A stretch of DNA of 64,000 nucleotides from Niastella populi (lineage in GTDB: Bacteria > Bacteroidota > Bacteroidia > Chitinophagales > Chitinophagaceae), in the NCBI RefSeq assembly GCF_002078015.1, contig NZ_LWBP01000185.1, positions 55,932 through 119,931 on the forward strand, in the 5' to 3' direction. A program made the position numbers and the translations under genes. Within the stretch, counting starts at the first letter, position 1. Each line of letters opens with the position of its first letter. The notes beneath the pieces are model-generated. The model did no database searches. It was given only the letters and a program-made list of their open reading frames with translations, and had not been told where the DNA came from. Positions 53,668 through 61,455 of this stretch are shown here, piece by piece.

Positions 53668-53885
53668 TCCTTTGTGTTGGTTTTTGTATCAACTTTACAG
53701 CTGCCCGTGCTGCAGGCGCCGGCGCCGCAACAGCCTGCATTCAACACAGCTAACAGTACAAGAAAGCTGCCCCCCAACCCTAACAACAGGTCATGACTGC
53801 GAATGGCAAATACCGTTACAACAATTCCAATGATCAATCGCAGTATCCTCATAAAATTCCATCCGGTAGCAATAAGCGTTTTCAT
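53664..53885 (-). CDS. Small membrane protein with Cys-rich tail (DUF2892-like)
   Basis: A 73-residue protein with a membrane hairpin of two helices (about 10-28 and 30-48), ending in a Cys-rich tail (AGCCGAGACSTGSCK). The hairpin resembles DUF2892, which often follows rhodanese domains, as in YgaP. The tail could bind sulfane sulfur or metal. It lies between the rhodanese gene (10 bases upstream) and the porin gene (overlap of four bases). Confidence 0.75.
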   Translation of the reverse strand: MKTLIATGWNFMRILRLIIGIVVTVFAIRSHDLLLGLGGSFLVLLAVLNAGCCGAGACSTGSCKVDTKTNTKE

Positions 53886-53895
53886 AATGATCGTC

Positions 53896-54177
53896 TTAGT
53901 TTAAATGATATTGAATGTCTTCGAGCCCGCCGCCATTGTAAACATTTTTGATGCCTTTCTGAAGCAGGAATGCCACGGCGTGCCCGCTTCTGTTGCCGCT
54001 GCGGCAGTATATTACCACAGGCGACTGGCCCAGTCCCTCAATTTCCGTATGCCTTTTTTCAAACTGATCAAGCGGAATATTTATAGCTCCGTTTATATGG
54101 CCTGCTTTGAACTCGGTGTTTGTTCGTACGTCTACAAATTTTGTAGCCCGGTCTTTTAATATTTCTTTTGGTATCAT
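53896..54177 (-). CDS. Rhodanese-like sulfurtransferase
   Basis: A 93-residue single-domain rhodanese: DVRTNTEFKAGHINGAINIPL in the first half and the active-site loop YCRSGNRSG with Cys58 in the second. There is no signal peptide, so it acts in the cytosol, moving sulfane sulfur. It heads the unit with DUF2892 and OprD and has the conserved Crp-type promoter. A decayed relative lies at 37605-37823. Confidence 0.93.
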   Translation of the reverse strand: MIPKEILKDRATKFVDVRTNTEFKAGHINGAINIPLDQFEKRHTEIEGLGQSPVVIYCRSGNRSGHAVAFLLQKGIKNVYNGGGLEDIQYHLN

Positions 54178-54209
54178 GGTGTAATTTTTTGAGTGTTATA
54201 CTATACATG

Positions 54210-54261
54210 CAAATGTTGCTAAAACCTTTTACGCTATAATTGACATAAGTCACTTATACGG
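54210..54261 (-). promoter_or_regulatory. Crp/Fnr-type promoter of the rhodanese-DUF2892-porin unit
   Basis: On the minus strand CCGTATAAGTGACTTATGTCA (54261-54241) precedes AACATTTG (54217-54210), again with 36.5 bases between the box centre and the far edge of the -7 element. The ATG is at 54177. Confidence 0.75.
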
Positions 54262-54265
54262 TTCA

Positions 54266-55081
54266 TTAGTGTGCGCCGCCGCCGGGAAAGAAGATCTCTT
54301 TTATTATTATGTAAATACCCATTACCAATACAAACCAGCCAAAGCCTTTCTTCAAACCTTCCGCCGACAGCTTTTTGCTCAGTGCATTACCGATGAAAAT
54401 ACCGGCAATTGCCAAACCCGTAACAGACAACAACAATGTCCAGTCCATGGCTTCCTTACCGGGGTCGCCGGTAAAACCTATCAGTGATTTTGCAGCAATG
54501 ATCAGCAGTGATGTGCCAACTGCCTGTTTCATTGGTAATTTGCTGAGCAGCACCAGGGCCGGGATGATCAAAAAGCCGCCGCCCGCACCCACTAAACCGG
54601 TAAGCACGCCTACCACAATTCCCTCAACCAGTATTAATGGGTAGTTGAACTTTTGTACGGTGTCATCCCGTTCTTCGGTCTTTTTGTTCTTATTCCGTAT
54701 CATCGATACGGAAGCGAATACCATCAGCACGGCAAAGAGCAGCATCATCAGCAATGCCTTTGTCACTACAAGATCTCCAATGGAGAATAATTCGTCGGGA
54801 ATGGAGGGCACTATGAATGCCCGGGTGGCAAACACTGCAGCTATGGACGGCAAACCGAAGATGATAGCTGTTTTTAGATTTATTTCTCCACCCTTATATT
54901 TAGGAAAGCTGCCAATAAAGCTGGTAGAGCCTACTATAAAAAGTGAATATGCCGTAGCTAAAACAGGTTGTACCCTGAAGAGGTAAACAAGTACAGGAAC
55001 GGTGAGTATAGAGCCGCCACCGCCGATAAGCCCCAGTGAAATGCCGATCACGAGAGAGGCGATATATCCAACTATTTCCAT
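54266..55081 (-). CDS. TauE/SafE family sulfite exporter
   Basis: A 271-residue membrane protein of the TauE/SafE type. The two repeats start with SLGLIGGGGSILTVPVLVYL (near 15-35) and VLTGLVGAGGGFLIIPALVLL (near 150), the usual GxGGG signature, and eight or so helices can be counted. The ATG at 55081 is used; the frame is open to 55123, but those residues are unlikely. The family exports sulfite or other sulfur compounds. It is a single gene divergent from the MBL-rhodanese gene, with its own Crp-type promoter. Confidence 0.92.
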   Translation of the reverse strand: MEIVGYIASLVIGISLGLIGGGGSILTVPVLVYLFRVQPVLATAYSLFIVGSTSFIGSFPKYKGGEINLKTAIIFGLPSIAAVFATRAFIVPSIPDELFSIGDLVVTKALLMMLLFAVLMVFASVSMIRNKNKKTEERDDTVQKFNYPLILVEGIVVGVLTGLVGAGGGFLIIPALVLLSKLPMKQAVGTSLLIIAAKSLIGFTGDPGKEAMDWTLLLSVTGLAIAGIFIGNALSKKLSAEGLKKGFGWFVLVMGIYIIIKEIFFPGGGAH

Positions 55082-55100
55082 ACGTAAATATTTTATGCAG

Positions 55101-55151
55101 CAAAATTGATAGTTGGTATCCACTCTATCGGTGATATGGGTTACTTATAGG
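55101..55151 (-). promoter_or_regulatory. Crp/Fnr-type promoter of the TauE gene
   Basis: On the minus strand CCTATAAGTAACCCATATCA (55151-55132) precedes CAATTTTG (55108-55101), with the same 36.5-base distance. The ATG is at 55081. Confidence 0.72.
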
Positions 55152-55168
55152 ATGTTGATCATATACCG

Positions 55169-55221
55169 CCGCTATAAGTAACATCGATCACAGATAGCGT
55201 AGTTTACTTCAATCATCTTTG
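55169..55221 (+). promoter_or_regulatory. Crp/Fnr-type promoter of the MBL-rhodanese gene
   Basis: CCGCTATAAGTAACATCGATCA (55169-55190) precedes CATCTTTG (55214-55221), with the same 36.5-base distance. The ATG is at 55258. Box C for TauE is only 18 bases away in the opposite direction. Confidence 0.75.
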
Positions 55222-55257
55222 CACTGTAATCAAACTTAAAAACTTAAAATAGATCTT

Positions 55258-56688
55258 ATGTTCTTTCAACATGTATACGACAACTCACTGGCGCAGGCAA
55301 GTTATGTTATCGGCTGTCAGAAAGCCGGTGTAGCCGCTGTTATCGATGCCAAACGCGACGTAGATACTTATCTCGACATTGCGAAGCAGAACGGTTTGCA
55401 GATAACCCATATTCTTGAAACACATATTCATGCAGATTTTCTTGCCGGCTCCAGGGAACTGGCTGCATTGACCGGCGCACAAATGTACCTCTCTGCTGAA
55501 GGTGGAAAAGGCTGGGAATATGAATTCCCGCATATAGGCCTGAAAGACGGCGATGTGATCAAATTAGGCAACCTCGAAATAAAGGTATTACATACGCCGG
55601 GCCATACCCCTGAAAGCATCAGCTTCCTGCTAATCGATCTGCCGGCCAGTAACCAACCTGTAATGCTTTTCACCGGAGATTTCGTATTTGTTGGCGATAT
55701 CGGAAGACCCGATCTGCTCGAAAAGGCAGCCGGAATAAAAGGCACCCAGGAAGCGGGCGCGCATCAGCTATATGAATCACTGAAGAAGTTTGAAGCGTTG
55801 CCCGATTTTGTACAGGTTTGGCCGGGGCACGGCGCCGGTTCGGCCTGCGGTAAGCAATTGGGAGCTGTGCCCGGTACAACCGTTGGTTATGAAAAGGCAA
55901 GGAACTGGGCATTCGCATACAAAAACAATGAGGCGGGGTTTGTAAATTATGTACTTGCAGACCAGCCGGAACCACCCAGGTATTTTGCCATGATGAAAAA
56001 GCTGAATAAGGTAAACAGGCCGCTGCTTACCGGAGTGCCTACACTTAAACTGATAAGTAATGATGAATTACAGGCGGCGCTGAACAAAGGCATAAAACTG
56101 ATCGATACAAGAAATAAGACCGAATTTGCAGAAGGATTTATTCTCGGCAGCATCAATATACAGGGTAACAATTCATTTGGCACCTGGGCGGGATGGTTTC
56201 TTAACTATGACGAACCGTTTATCTTACTTGCAGATGAATCGCAGCTCGACGACCTTACCCGGAAACTGATGCGTATTGGCCTCGATTACATCTACGGTTA
56301 TGTGCCTTCCACCGCCGAATGGGTAAAAGCCGGCGGCCGCCTGCAAAAAGCCAATGTCATTTCTTTGAAGGAATTCAGGTCTTTATATTACAACAATGGC
56401 ATACAGGTAGTTGACCTGCGCGGGGCTGCCGAATACAATAGCGGGCATATCAAGGGCGCAAACAATGTATTTGTGGGTACCTTACCCGACAACCTCCACA
56501 GGATCGACAGGGATAAAAAAGTTATCATTCATTGCCAGGGCGGCGATCGCGCAGCTATTGCCTATTCGCTGCTTGTGAAAAACGGGTATACCAATGTATT
56601 GAACTACTCAGCCGGCATGAACGAATGGGTACGCGAAGGTAACCCTGTAGAGAGTAGCAGTAAAAAGTTAACTTCGGTAGCGATGTAA
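55258..56688 (+). CDS. MBL-fold hydrolase with two rhodanese domains (persulfide dioxygenase-like)
   Basis: A 476-residue protein. Residues 1-245 form a metallo-beta-lactamase fold with ETHIHADF (His56, His58, Asp60), HTPGH (112-116) and FTGDFVFVGDIGRPDL, as in persulfide dioxygenases (ETHE1/Blh group), which oxidise glutathione persulfide to sulfite. The first rhodanese domain (about 260-360) lacks the catalytic Cys (FILLAD in its place); the second (365-470) has it as Cys426 in HCQGGDR. The sulfite formed could leave through the divergent TauE. It is regulated by the shared Crp-type box. Confidence 0.93.
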   Translation: MFFQHVYDNSLAQASYVIGCQKAGVAAVIDAKRDVDTYLDIAKQNGLQITHILETHIHADFLAGSRELAALTGAQMYLSAEGGKGWEYEFPHIGLKDGDVIKLGNLEIKVLHTPGHTPESISFLLIDLPASNQPVMLFTGDFVFVGDIGRPDLLEKAAGIKGTQEAGAHQLYESLKKFEALPDFVQVWPGHGAGSACGKQLGAVPGTTVGYEKARNWAFAYKNNEAGFVNYVLADQPEPPRYFAMMKKLNKVNRPLLTGVPTLKLISNDELQAALNKGIKLIDTRNKTEFAEGFILGSINIQGNNSFGTWAGWFLNYDEPFILLADESQLDDLTRKLMRIGLDYIYGYVPSTAEWVKAGGRLQKANVISLKEFRSLYYNNGIQVVDLRGAAEYNSGHIKGANNVFVGTLPDNLHRIDRDKKVIIHCQGGDRAAIAYSLLVKNGYTNVLNYSAGMNEWVREGNPVESSSKKLTSVAM

Positions 56689-56716
56689 TTGTCAGGCTCA
56701 CCTGCGAAAAGTGAGT

Positions 56717-56764
56717 ATAAGTAAAAGGGAACATAACGATTACGTTTGTTCCCTTTTTACTTAT
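56717..56764. terminator. Bidirectional terminator
   Basis: ATAAGTAAAAGGGAACA and TGTTCCCTTTTTACTTAT form a long stem with one bulge around a 13-base loop between the convergent genes ending at 56688 and 56772. Confidence 0.85.
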
Positions 56765-56771
56765 TTATGGG

Positions 56772-57956
56772 TTATTTGAGTTTTATGTTCATTGAGATGA
56801 TATTTGCATTCATCGCATTATTCCTCGTGTAGTGACCGTAACGCAGTTCGATCATATTGAAGCGTTGAATGCCAAAAACTCCTTTGGGCGGCGCCAGCCT
56901 GATCCCTGCTCCGAGGAAATTGCTGTTGAATTTCGACAGATCGTAGTTGCTGGTATAATATGCCGCTGCGCCTGTATGCCGTTCATAAGGCGAAAAGTAT
57001 TTTACGGCAGACTGGTTGTAGAACCTGTAAAATGGACTTATCGAAAAGAACGGGGTGATCTTCACCGGTACTTCGAGGTTTACCGTGTGCGATGAAATTC
57101 CCCAATCGTCTTTGTAATACCGGTAATAAGTTCGAATGATAAACCGATCGCCAATGAAGTAGTTTGCCCTGAAGCCCAGCGGTATTTTAAACCGGCTGTC
57201 GGGCAGCTTTTCTTGGTGAACGCTGCCATCTGCGAAATATACGCGGTAAAAGGGCAGGCTCAAAAAGCCCTGCTGTTGCACCACATCTGCCAGCAATGCA
57301 ACCTGCAGGTTTTTGTTTATGACCTGCGACCACGAGAGGGAAGCGGCAACGGTGGTGCGCGCCTCCGTTCCATTATCCTTTGCCGACCCGTTGTTGCGAA
57401 GTTCTTCGGGGGCTATCAGCCGCACCTGGTCGAAGTATGCCTGTAGCCGTGCGGAAAACTCCCCATTCCTGTCTTTCGTTTTTTTTGAGAACCCGATATT
57501 GGCACCGAACGACTGGTAATCGAACTCTGTAGATGACGATATGCCTGCGCTGATGGTTTTGCCTTTCTGTTCATTTTCCATGCTCCACGTAAGCGAAGGA
57601 TAAAGACGGGTGTCGGCATAGGAAGCAGACGTATTGGCTTTCAGGTCTACTTTATCGGAAGATGCCGAGGTATAATGGTCGATGCCCACTTCCACATCGA
57701 ATGTATGTTTCCGCAGTTTACGGTCGTACCTTGCCAGTTTTATATCAAAAACATTTGCAATGTCGGTAAGTTTTTGTGTACCGTTGCCGCCGGTAACCGC
57801 GGCATGATCGCCATTCTGGCCATAGTAACTTGACACGAGGTTGATCTCTTCTATTTTCAGTTTTCTGAGTCCGAATCCGGTAGTATCAGGTGTTTGCTGC
57901 GAAAACGATCTCAACAAACAGGCTATGCCGAAAGCGGTTAAAAAAAATCTTTTCAT
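56772..57956 (-). CDS. DUF3570 family outer-membrane protein
   Basis: A 394-residue protein with a signal peptide (cut near SFSQ) and the DUF3570 pattern: YYGQNGDHAAVTGGNGTQKLTDIANVF near the N-terminus, DHYTSASSDKVD and many barrel strands, ending ISMNIKLK. It is the last gene of the unit thioredoxin-ApbE-DUF4266-DUF3570, an order that recurs in Bacteroidota and some Gammaproteobacteria. The function is unknown; an outer-membrane electron- or metal-related role is an inference from ApbE. Confidence 0.87.
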   Translation of the reverse strand: MKRFFLTAFGIACLLRSFSQQTPDTTGFGLRKLKIEEINLVSSYYGQNGDHAAVTGGNGTQKLTDIANVFDIKLARYDRKLRKHTFDVEVGIDHYTSASSDKVDLKANTSASYADTRLYPSLTWSMENEQKGKTISAGISSSTEFDYQSFGANIGFSKKTKDRNGEFSARLQAYFDQVRLIAPEELRNNGSAKDNGTEARTTVAASLSWSQVINKNLQVALLADVVQQQGFLSLPFYRVYFADGSVHQEKLPDSRFKIPLGFRANYFIGDRFIIRTYYRYYKDDWGISSHTVNLEVPVKITPFFSISPFYRFYNQSAVKYFSPYERHTGAAAYYTSNYDLSKFNSNFLGAGIRLAPPKGVFGIQRFNMIELRYGHYTRNNAMNANIISMNIKLK

Positions 57957-57979
57957 TTGTAAGGCTTTAACTGTTCAAA

Positions 57980-58198
57980 TTAATTACATCCGCAACCGCC
58001 GCCGCTTTTCCCGGCATTGGCGCCGGAAGCGCCTTCCCGGTAAGCCTGAAAGCTCAATTCTGTTTTTTCCACTTTCCTGTTGCCCAGGGTCATTTCCGAA
58101 TCGTTCAATTTACTTTTCTGGTATTCTTTAACCGGCTGGCATGAGCATGCCAGTATAACCAGTATTGCCATCACTGGGGCAATTGTCTTTTGAGTCAT
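57980..58198 (-). CDS. DUF4266 small lipoprotein
   Basis: A 72-residue lipoprotein (lipobox Cys18 or Cys20, ILACSC) ending in the typical DUF4266 tail, YREGASGANAGKSGGGCGCN, with a C-G-C pair next to the C-terminus. It overlaps the ApbE gene by four bases and precedes DUF3570 by 23 bases. The partner set suggests a small envelope redox or metal carrier. Confidence 0.87.
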   Translation of the reverse strand: MTQKTIAPVMAILVILACSCQPVKEYQKSKLNDSEMTLGNRKVEKTELSFQAYREGASGANAGKSGGGCGCN

Positions 58199-59142
58199 TT
58201 TATACGAATGTTTTTGGTAGAATAAATGTTGTTATTGTCATCGACTATAATACATCCCAGGTAATGGATCTGGTTTATAAGGTTCAGGCCTGCCTGAACA
58301 CCCATTACCATAACCGGTGTAGCCATGGCATCGGCGATCTCTGCATAGGGACTGATTATGGTAACGCTTTTAATACCTGTTACCGGCATGCCTGTTTCGG
58401 GATTGATCGTATGGGAGTATTTTTTTCCGTCGATGAAAACGTACTTTTCATAATTACCCGAAGTAGCGATGGCCAGGCCGGAAATATCAAGCCAGGAGAA
58501 TGCAGCGCGGGCATTGTCGGGGTGTGCTATACCGATGGTCCAGGGTTGTCCATTGGCCTGCCGGCCCCAGGTGATAAGGTCTCCTGAGGCATTTACAATG
58601 CCGCTTTGTATTCCTTCTTCTACCAGTATCGCTTTGGCCCTGTCGGCGGCATACCCTTTGCCAATGCCGCCAAAGCCGATGCGCATTCCTTTTTCTTTCA
58701 GCATCACCGTACAGTTCTGTTCGTTCAGGATTATATTGCGGTAATTGATCAGCCTGACCATGCTTTTTGCGGTTGCTGCATCAGGTAATTGCGTCATGGC
58801 GGTGTCGAAGTTCCATAAACATTTATCCAACGATCCATAGGTGATATCGAAAGCGCCGCCGGTTACCGAAGATATTTTTAATGACCGTTTGATCAGTTCA
58901 AAAACTTCCCGGTCTGTTTTAACGGCCCTAATGCCGGCCATGCGATTGATCTCATTGGTTTGGCTGTTCTCATCAAAAGTGGTAAACAGCTTTTCAATTC
59001 TCCTGATCTCCGCAATTGCCATGGCTATTTTTTCGTTCGCCACGTCTTTGTCATCGCACACAACGGTAAATTCAAAGGTGTTGCCCATCAGCCGTTCCAC
59101 CTGTTTGAATTCAGTCAACGCGATATTACTTTCGACCCGCAT
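58195..59142 (-). CDS. apbE: FAD:protein FMN transferase
   Basis: ApbE cuts FAD and links FMN to a Thr or Ser of target proteins outside the cytosol. The 315 residues show the known motifs: GGAFDITYGSLDK, IGFGGIGKGYAADRA, VNASGDLITWG and YSHTINPETGMPV. No clear signal peptide or lipobox is visible at the start, which is unusual for an exported ApbE; the ATG at 59142 overlaps the thioredoxin gene by 17 bases. The natural flavin acceptor is not obvious in the window. Confidence 0.92.
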   Translation of the reverse strand: MRVESNIALTEFKQVERLMGNTFEFTVVCDDKDVANEKIAMAIAEIRRIEKLFTTFDENSQTNEINRMAGIRAVKTDREVFELIKRSLKISSVTGGAFDITYGSLDKCLWNFDTAMTQLPDAATAKSMVRLINYRNIILNEQNCTVMLKEKGMRIGFGGIGKGYAADRAKAILVEEGIQSGIVNASGDLITWGRQANGQPWTIGIAHPDNARAAFSWLDISGLAIATSGNYEKYVFIDGKKYSHTINPETGMPVTGIKSVTIISPYAEIADAMATPVMVMGVQAGLNLINQIHYLGCIIVDDNNNIYSTKNIRIK

Positions 59143-59566
59143 GGCAAACGGTTTTTATCTGTTCAATAAATTGGGCGCTGTTATTCGAATAGCCGTCCCA
59201 GGATCTTATGACCTGCCCATCGGCTGTCATTACCACTGTGTACGGGAATTTCCCTAAAGGATTATACTTATCGGCCAGCGCTTCATTACTTAGCTGTAAT
59301 TCTTTTGGCAGCCGGTTCTTTTTACTTCGCGGAAAATCGGCCCTGTACAGCACCAGCGCCTGATCGGCCAGTGTTTTAAATTCATCGCTTTCAAACACTT
59401 CCTTATGTAACCTGATGCAGGGCGCGCACCAGTCGGATCCGGAAAAATTCAACAATATGTATTTGTGTTCTTCCCCGGCTAATTTTTTAGCCGTTTCGAA
59501 GTCGGGCTGCCAATTGGTAAATGACAGGCTCAGGCCTGTGGCCAGCAATATGATCAGCAATTTCAT
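59126..59566 (-). CDS. Thioredoxin-fold protein, exported
   Basis: A 146-residue protein with a signal peptide (MKLLIILLATGLSLSF) and a thioredoxin fold with W-C-A-P-C at 46-50 in FSGSDWCAPCIRLHKEVF, close to DsbD-gamma/thioredoxin_7 types. It is first in the unit with ApbE, DUF4266 and DUF3570. It may reduce the cysteine pairs of the DUF4266 protein in the periplasm. Confidence 0.9.
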   Translation of the reverse strand: MKLLIILLATGLSLSFTNWQPDFETAKKLAGEEHKYILLNFSGSDWCAPCIRLHKEVFESDEFKTLADQALVLYRADFPRSKKNRLPKELQLSNEALADKYNPLGKFPYTVVMTADGQVIRSWDGYSNNSAQFIEQIKTVCHAGRK

Positions 59567-59844
59567 AAAGTAATAATGAGTTGTATTTACAATTAATTCG
59601 CAGGCGCTTTTACCTTACCGGGTAAAGTAAATGCAACCAGTATAACAGAAGCTGTGCAGGTAACAGATGAAGGCCGGCAAAGGTACCAAAACCAGGCTTT
59701 CGTTTACAGCCGGTGTTGACGGTTAACAACCCGTTTGCAAAAATTAACCGGTACGGTTTGCCGGGTTCATAATTGATGAAAAACTAATACCATAGTGGCA
59801 GAAGCTGCTGTTTACTGTAAGTTGAAGTTTGTTTGTATGCCTGA

Positions 59845-60222
59845 TCAGGCTTTGGGAGGCTGAAAGATGTTACCGGTAAGCAAAATGTGAGGAATATCGT
59901 CGTTTAATACGGGTTGTACCACCGGAGGAAGCTCCGGCGTTTTTAATACGTATTTTGGCAGATCCGGTTCGTAGGGCGTGTTCCTGCAGAACGTGTCGGG
60001 CGTTTTCTTGAATGGCAACTGCATATCCTGTTGATAATCGGCATCTAAAGGTTGGGGGTCGATATAATGCATTTTAAAAAAGGAGCCTAACGTAATATAA
60101 GGGCTCTCTTTTTTATGCTTTATAAAATGAGTTACCAGCAGCGGCAGTTTTAAAACCTGGCAGGCGTTCGTTGCTCCCAGTAAGTAAATTGACATCAGAA
60201 ATATGGCTGCCCTTTCTTTCAC
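59845..60222 (-). CDS. Conserved small exported protein of unknown function
   Basis: A 125-residue protein with an N-terminal signal (MKERAAIFLMSIYLLGATNA) followed by LLKLPLLVTHFIKHKK, ...FFKMHYIDP, and DADYQQDMQLPFK. This combination (L-P-L-L-x-x-H-F-x-x-H, M-H-Y, D-x-D-x-x-Q-D) is a familiar conserved small family in Bacteroidota that is not yet assigned. It stands alone between the thioredoxin unit and a small membrane protein gene. Confidence 0.75.
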   Translation of the reverse strand: MKERAAIFLMSIYLLGATNACQVLKLPLLVTHFIKHKKESPYITLGSFFKMHYIDPQPLDADYQQDMQLPFKKTPDTFCRNTPYEPDLPKYVLKTPELPPVVQPVLNDDIPHILLTGNIFQPPKA

Positions 60223-60382
60223 CGGCTGAAGTTATCGAAAAAATATGGGTAGATGACTTATCGTTAAACCGGGAAGAAGTAACTTGTAAGGAAATTTAAC
60301 GAAAGGTCAGTCATTAACTCTTGCTTTATGTCATTGTAAGTAAATGAACTGCAGGAATTAATATTTTTAATGTTGCCAGATC

Positions 60383-60604
60383 TTACTCATGCACATTTTG
60401 TTTTTTCACCTGACAGGTATTTAATCCGAAAAGGGAATACAATGGACATGTCCCTATCAAACTGGTGATTACAAACACACTACCTAATATTACAAGTATT
60501 ATACCTGCTATACCGGTAACCACGCCGGCAAAATAAAGATACCCAAATGCCGCTGCCAGCATAACGCGAATGATACGGTCGGCAGCACCCATGTTTTTTT
60601 TCAT
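60383..60604 (-). CDS. DUF2892 (YgaP transmembrane-like) protein
   Basis: A 73-residue protein with two transmembrane helices (about 10-29 and 31-50) and the DUF2892 signature: N-M-G-x-x-D-R-I-I-R-V at the start and the CPLYSLFG motif after helix 2. A further C-Q follows in NTCQVKKQ. In other genomes this domain is fused to rhodaneses or follows them. It lies alone about 160 bases before the small conserved protein gene. Confidence 0.87.
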   Translation of the reverse strand: MKKNMGAADRIIRVMLAAAFGYLYFAGVVTGIAGIILVILGSVFVITSLIGTCPLYSLFGLNTCQVKKQNVHE

Positions 60605-61188
60605 AAAAAACTATTTTGGAGTTATTGAATGAACACCCGGTTTCGTAACAGGCCAATGCAGATGCATCGTCATTACCGGGTGCTGTTTTTCAATATAAAG
60701 TTATAATGTCACGCTGTTTCCGGTATTGATTTTAATTACCTGTAAAATGATTTTCGTCATTATCAGTCTGATAAAATTATTTTATGATGTGTTTAGGGGT
60801 GCAATTAAAGAACCTGTTAAGCCCCTCTTATAAGACCTCGCCCCAGGCGCCTGATTCCGTTGGAATGAGTACAGCTGTGGGTGGCTGCCGTTCGTTCAAC
60901 AGGTGGAAGAAACAGCTACCGTGTGCTTGTTCTGCAGGGGGCCAATACATCAATGACATTGACAGCTGATCTGATGAACACACTTCCTGACGACCCGGTG
61001 CCGGATCGCCTGATGGTTGAAGTGCATAACATTTTTTGACAGTATAGAGCTCACCGAATTATGGAAGAGGGTTCCCTGATCTTTTAAAAGCTATCCGTAG
61101 TTGGATAGGTTCATTTTCGCACCATTAAGCATCCGTTCCGGTTTTTACCGGAACGGCTTTTTTTATTTTCCGGAATGTGAACCATGTA
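60605..61188. other. Intergenic region with a possible gene remnant
   Basis: About 580 bases. On the plus strand an open stretch of about 57 codons ends at a TGA near 61039 (..NSYRVLVLQGANTSMTLTADL...MVEVHNIF) without a good start and is not recognised. TGATTTTCGTCA occurs at 60748-60759 and again, identical, at 31419-31430. A terminator lies at 61133-61164. Confidence 0.45.
61133..61164 (+). terminator. Rho-independent terminator
   Basis: CCGTTCCGG and CCGGAACGG pair perfectly around TTTTTA and are followed by CTTTTTTT. No intact plus-strand gene lies before it, which supports the view that a gene upstream has decayed. Confidence 0.85.
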
Positions 61189-61455
61189 ATGACCTATGAA
61201 GAGATAAAACCGGGGAGTACCAATTATTTTGGTTATCTTACTGTTATGTCAAAATACAAAGATGTAGTGGTAACACTCTCAAAAAAACATCCCGAAACCG
61301 GCGAAACGGCGCCGGCGGGGCGCACCTATGTAATTGGTGTATTGGGCAATAAAAAGAAATGGTATGAAATTGATTCGCAGTCTTTAAACGGCTTGTCTGA
61401 CGAAGATCTGCAAAAGGAGCTGTTTAAAATATTGCATCCGCAAACACATCATTAA
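61189..61455 (+). CDS. Small protein of unknown function
   Basis: An 88-residue protein from the ATG at 61189 (a GTG at 61177 is also open). It begins TYEEIKPGSTNYFGYL, has one strand-rich central part (VVVTLSKKHPETGE, TYVIGVLGNKKKWYEI) and ends in an acidic helix and HPQTHH. There is no signal peptide or membrane segment. No family was recognised. Codon use is like that of the neighbours, so it is probably a real gene. Confidence 0.55.
   Translation: MTYEEIKPGSTNYFGYLTVMSKYKDVVVTLSKKHPETGETAPAGRTYVIGVLGNKKKWYEIDSQSLNGLSDEDLQKELFKILHPQTHH

Noticed and set aside
57980..58198. EGASGAN in the DUF4266 protein as an ApbE flavin-attachment motif (D-x-x-S/T-G-A-T)
   Set aside because: Asp and Thr are both replaced, and this segment is the general DUF4266 tail. 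No claim of flavinylation is made.
60285..60350. AAGTAACTTGTAAGG and TGTAAGTAAATGAAC as further copies of the sulfur box
   Set aside because: The distal TCA half-site is missing in both and the spacing to a -7 element does not fit.
60784..60969. 61-codon plus-strand frame MMCLGVQLKN...
   Set aside because: Another frame of the same stretch reads more like protein, and neither is convincing.
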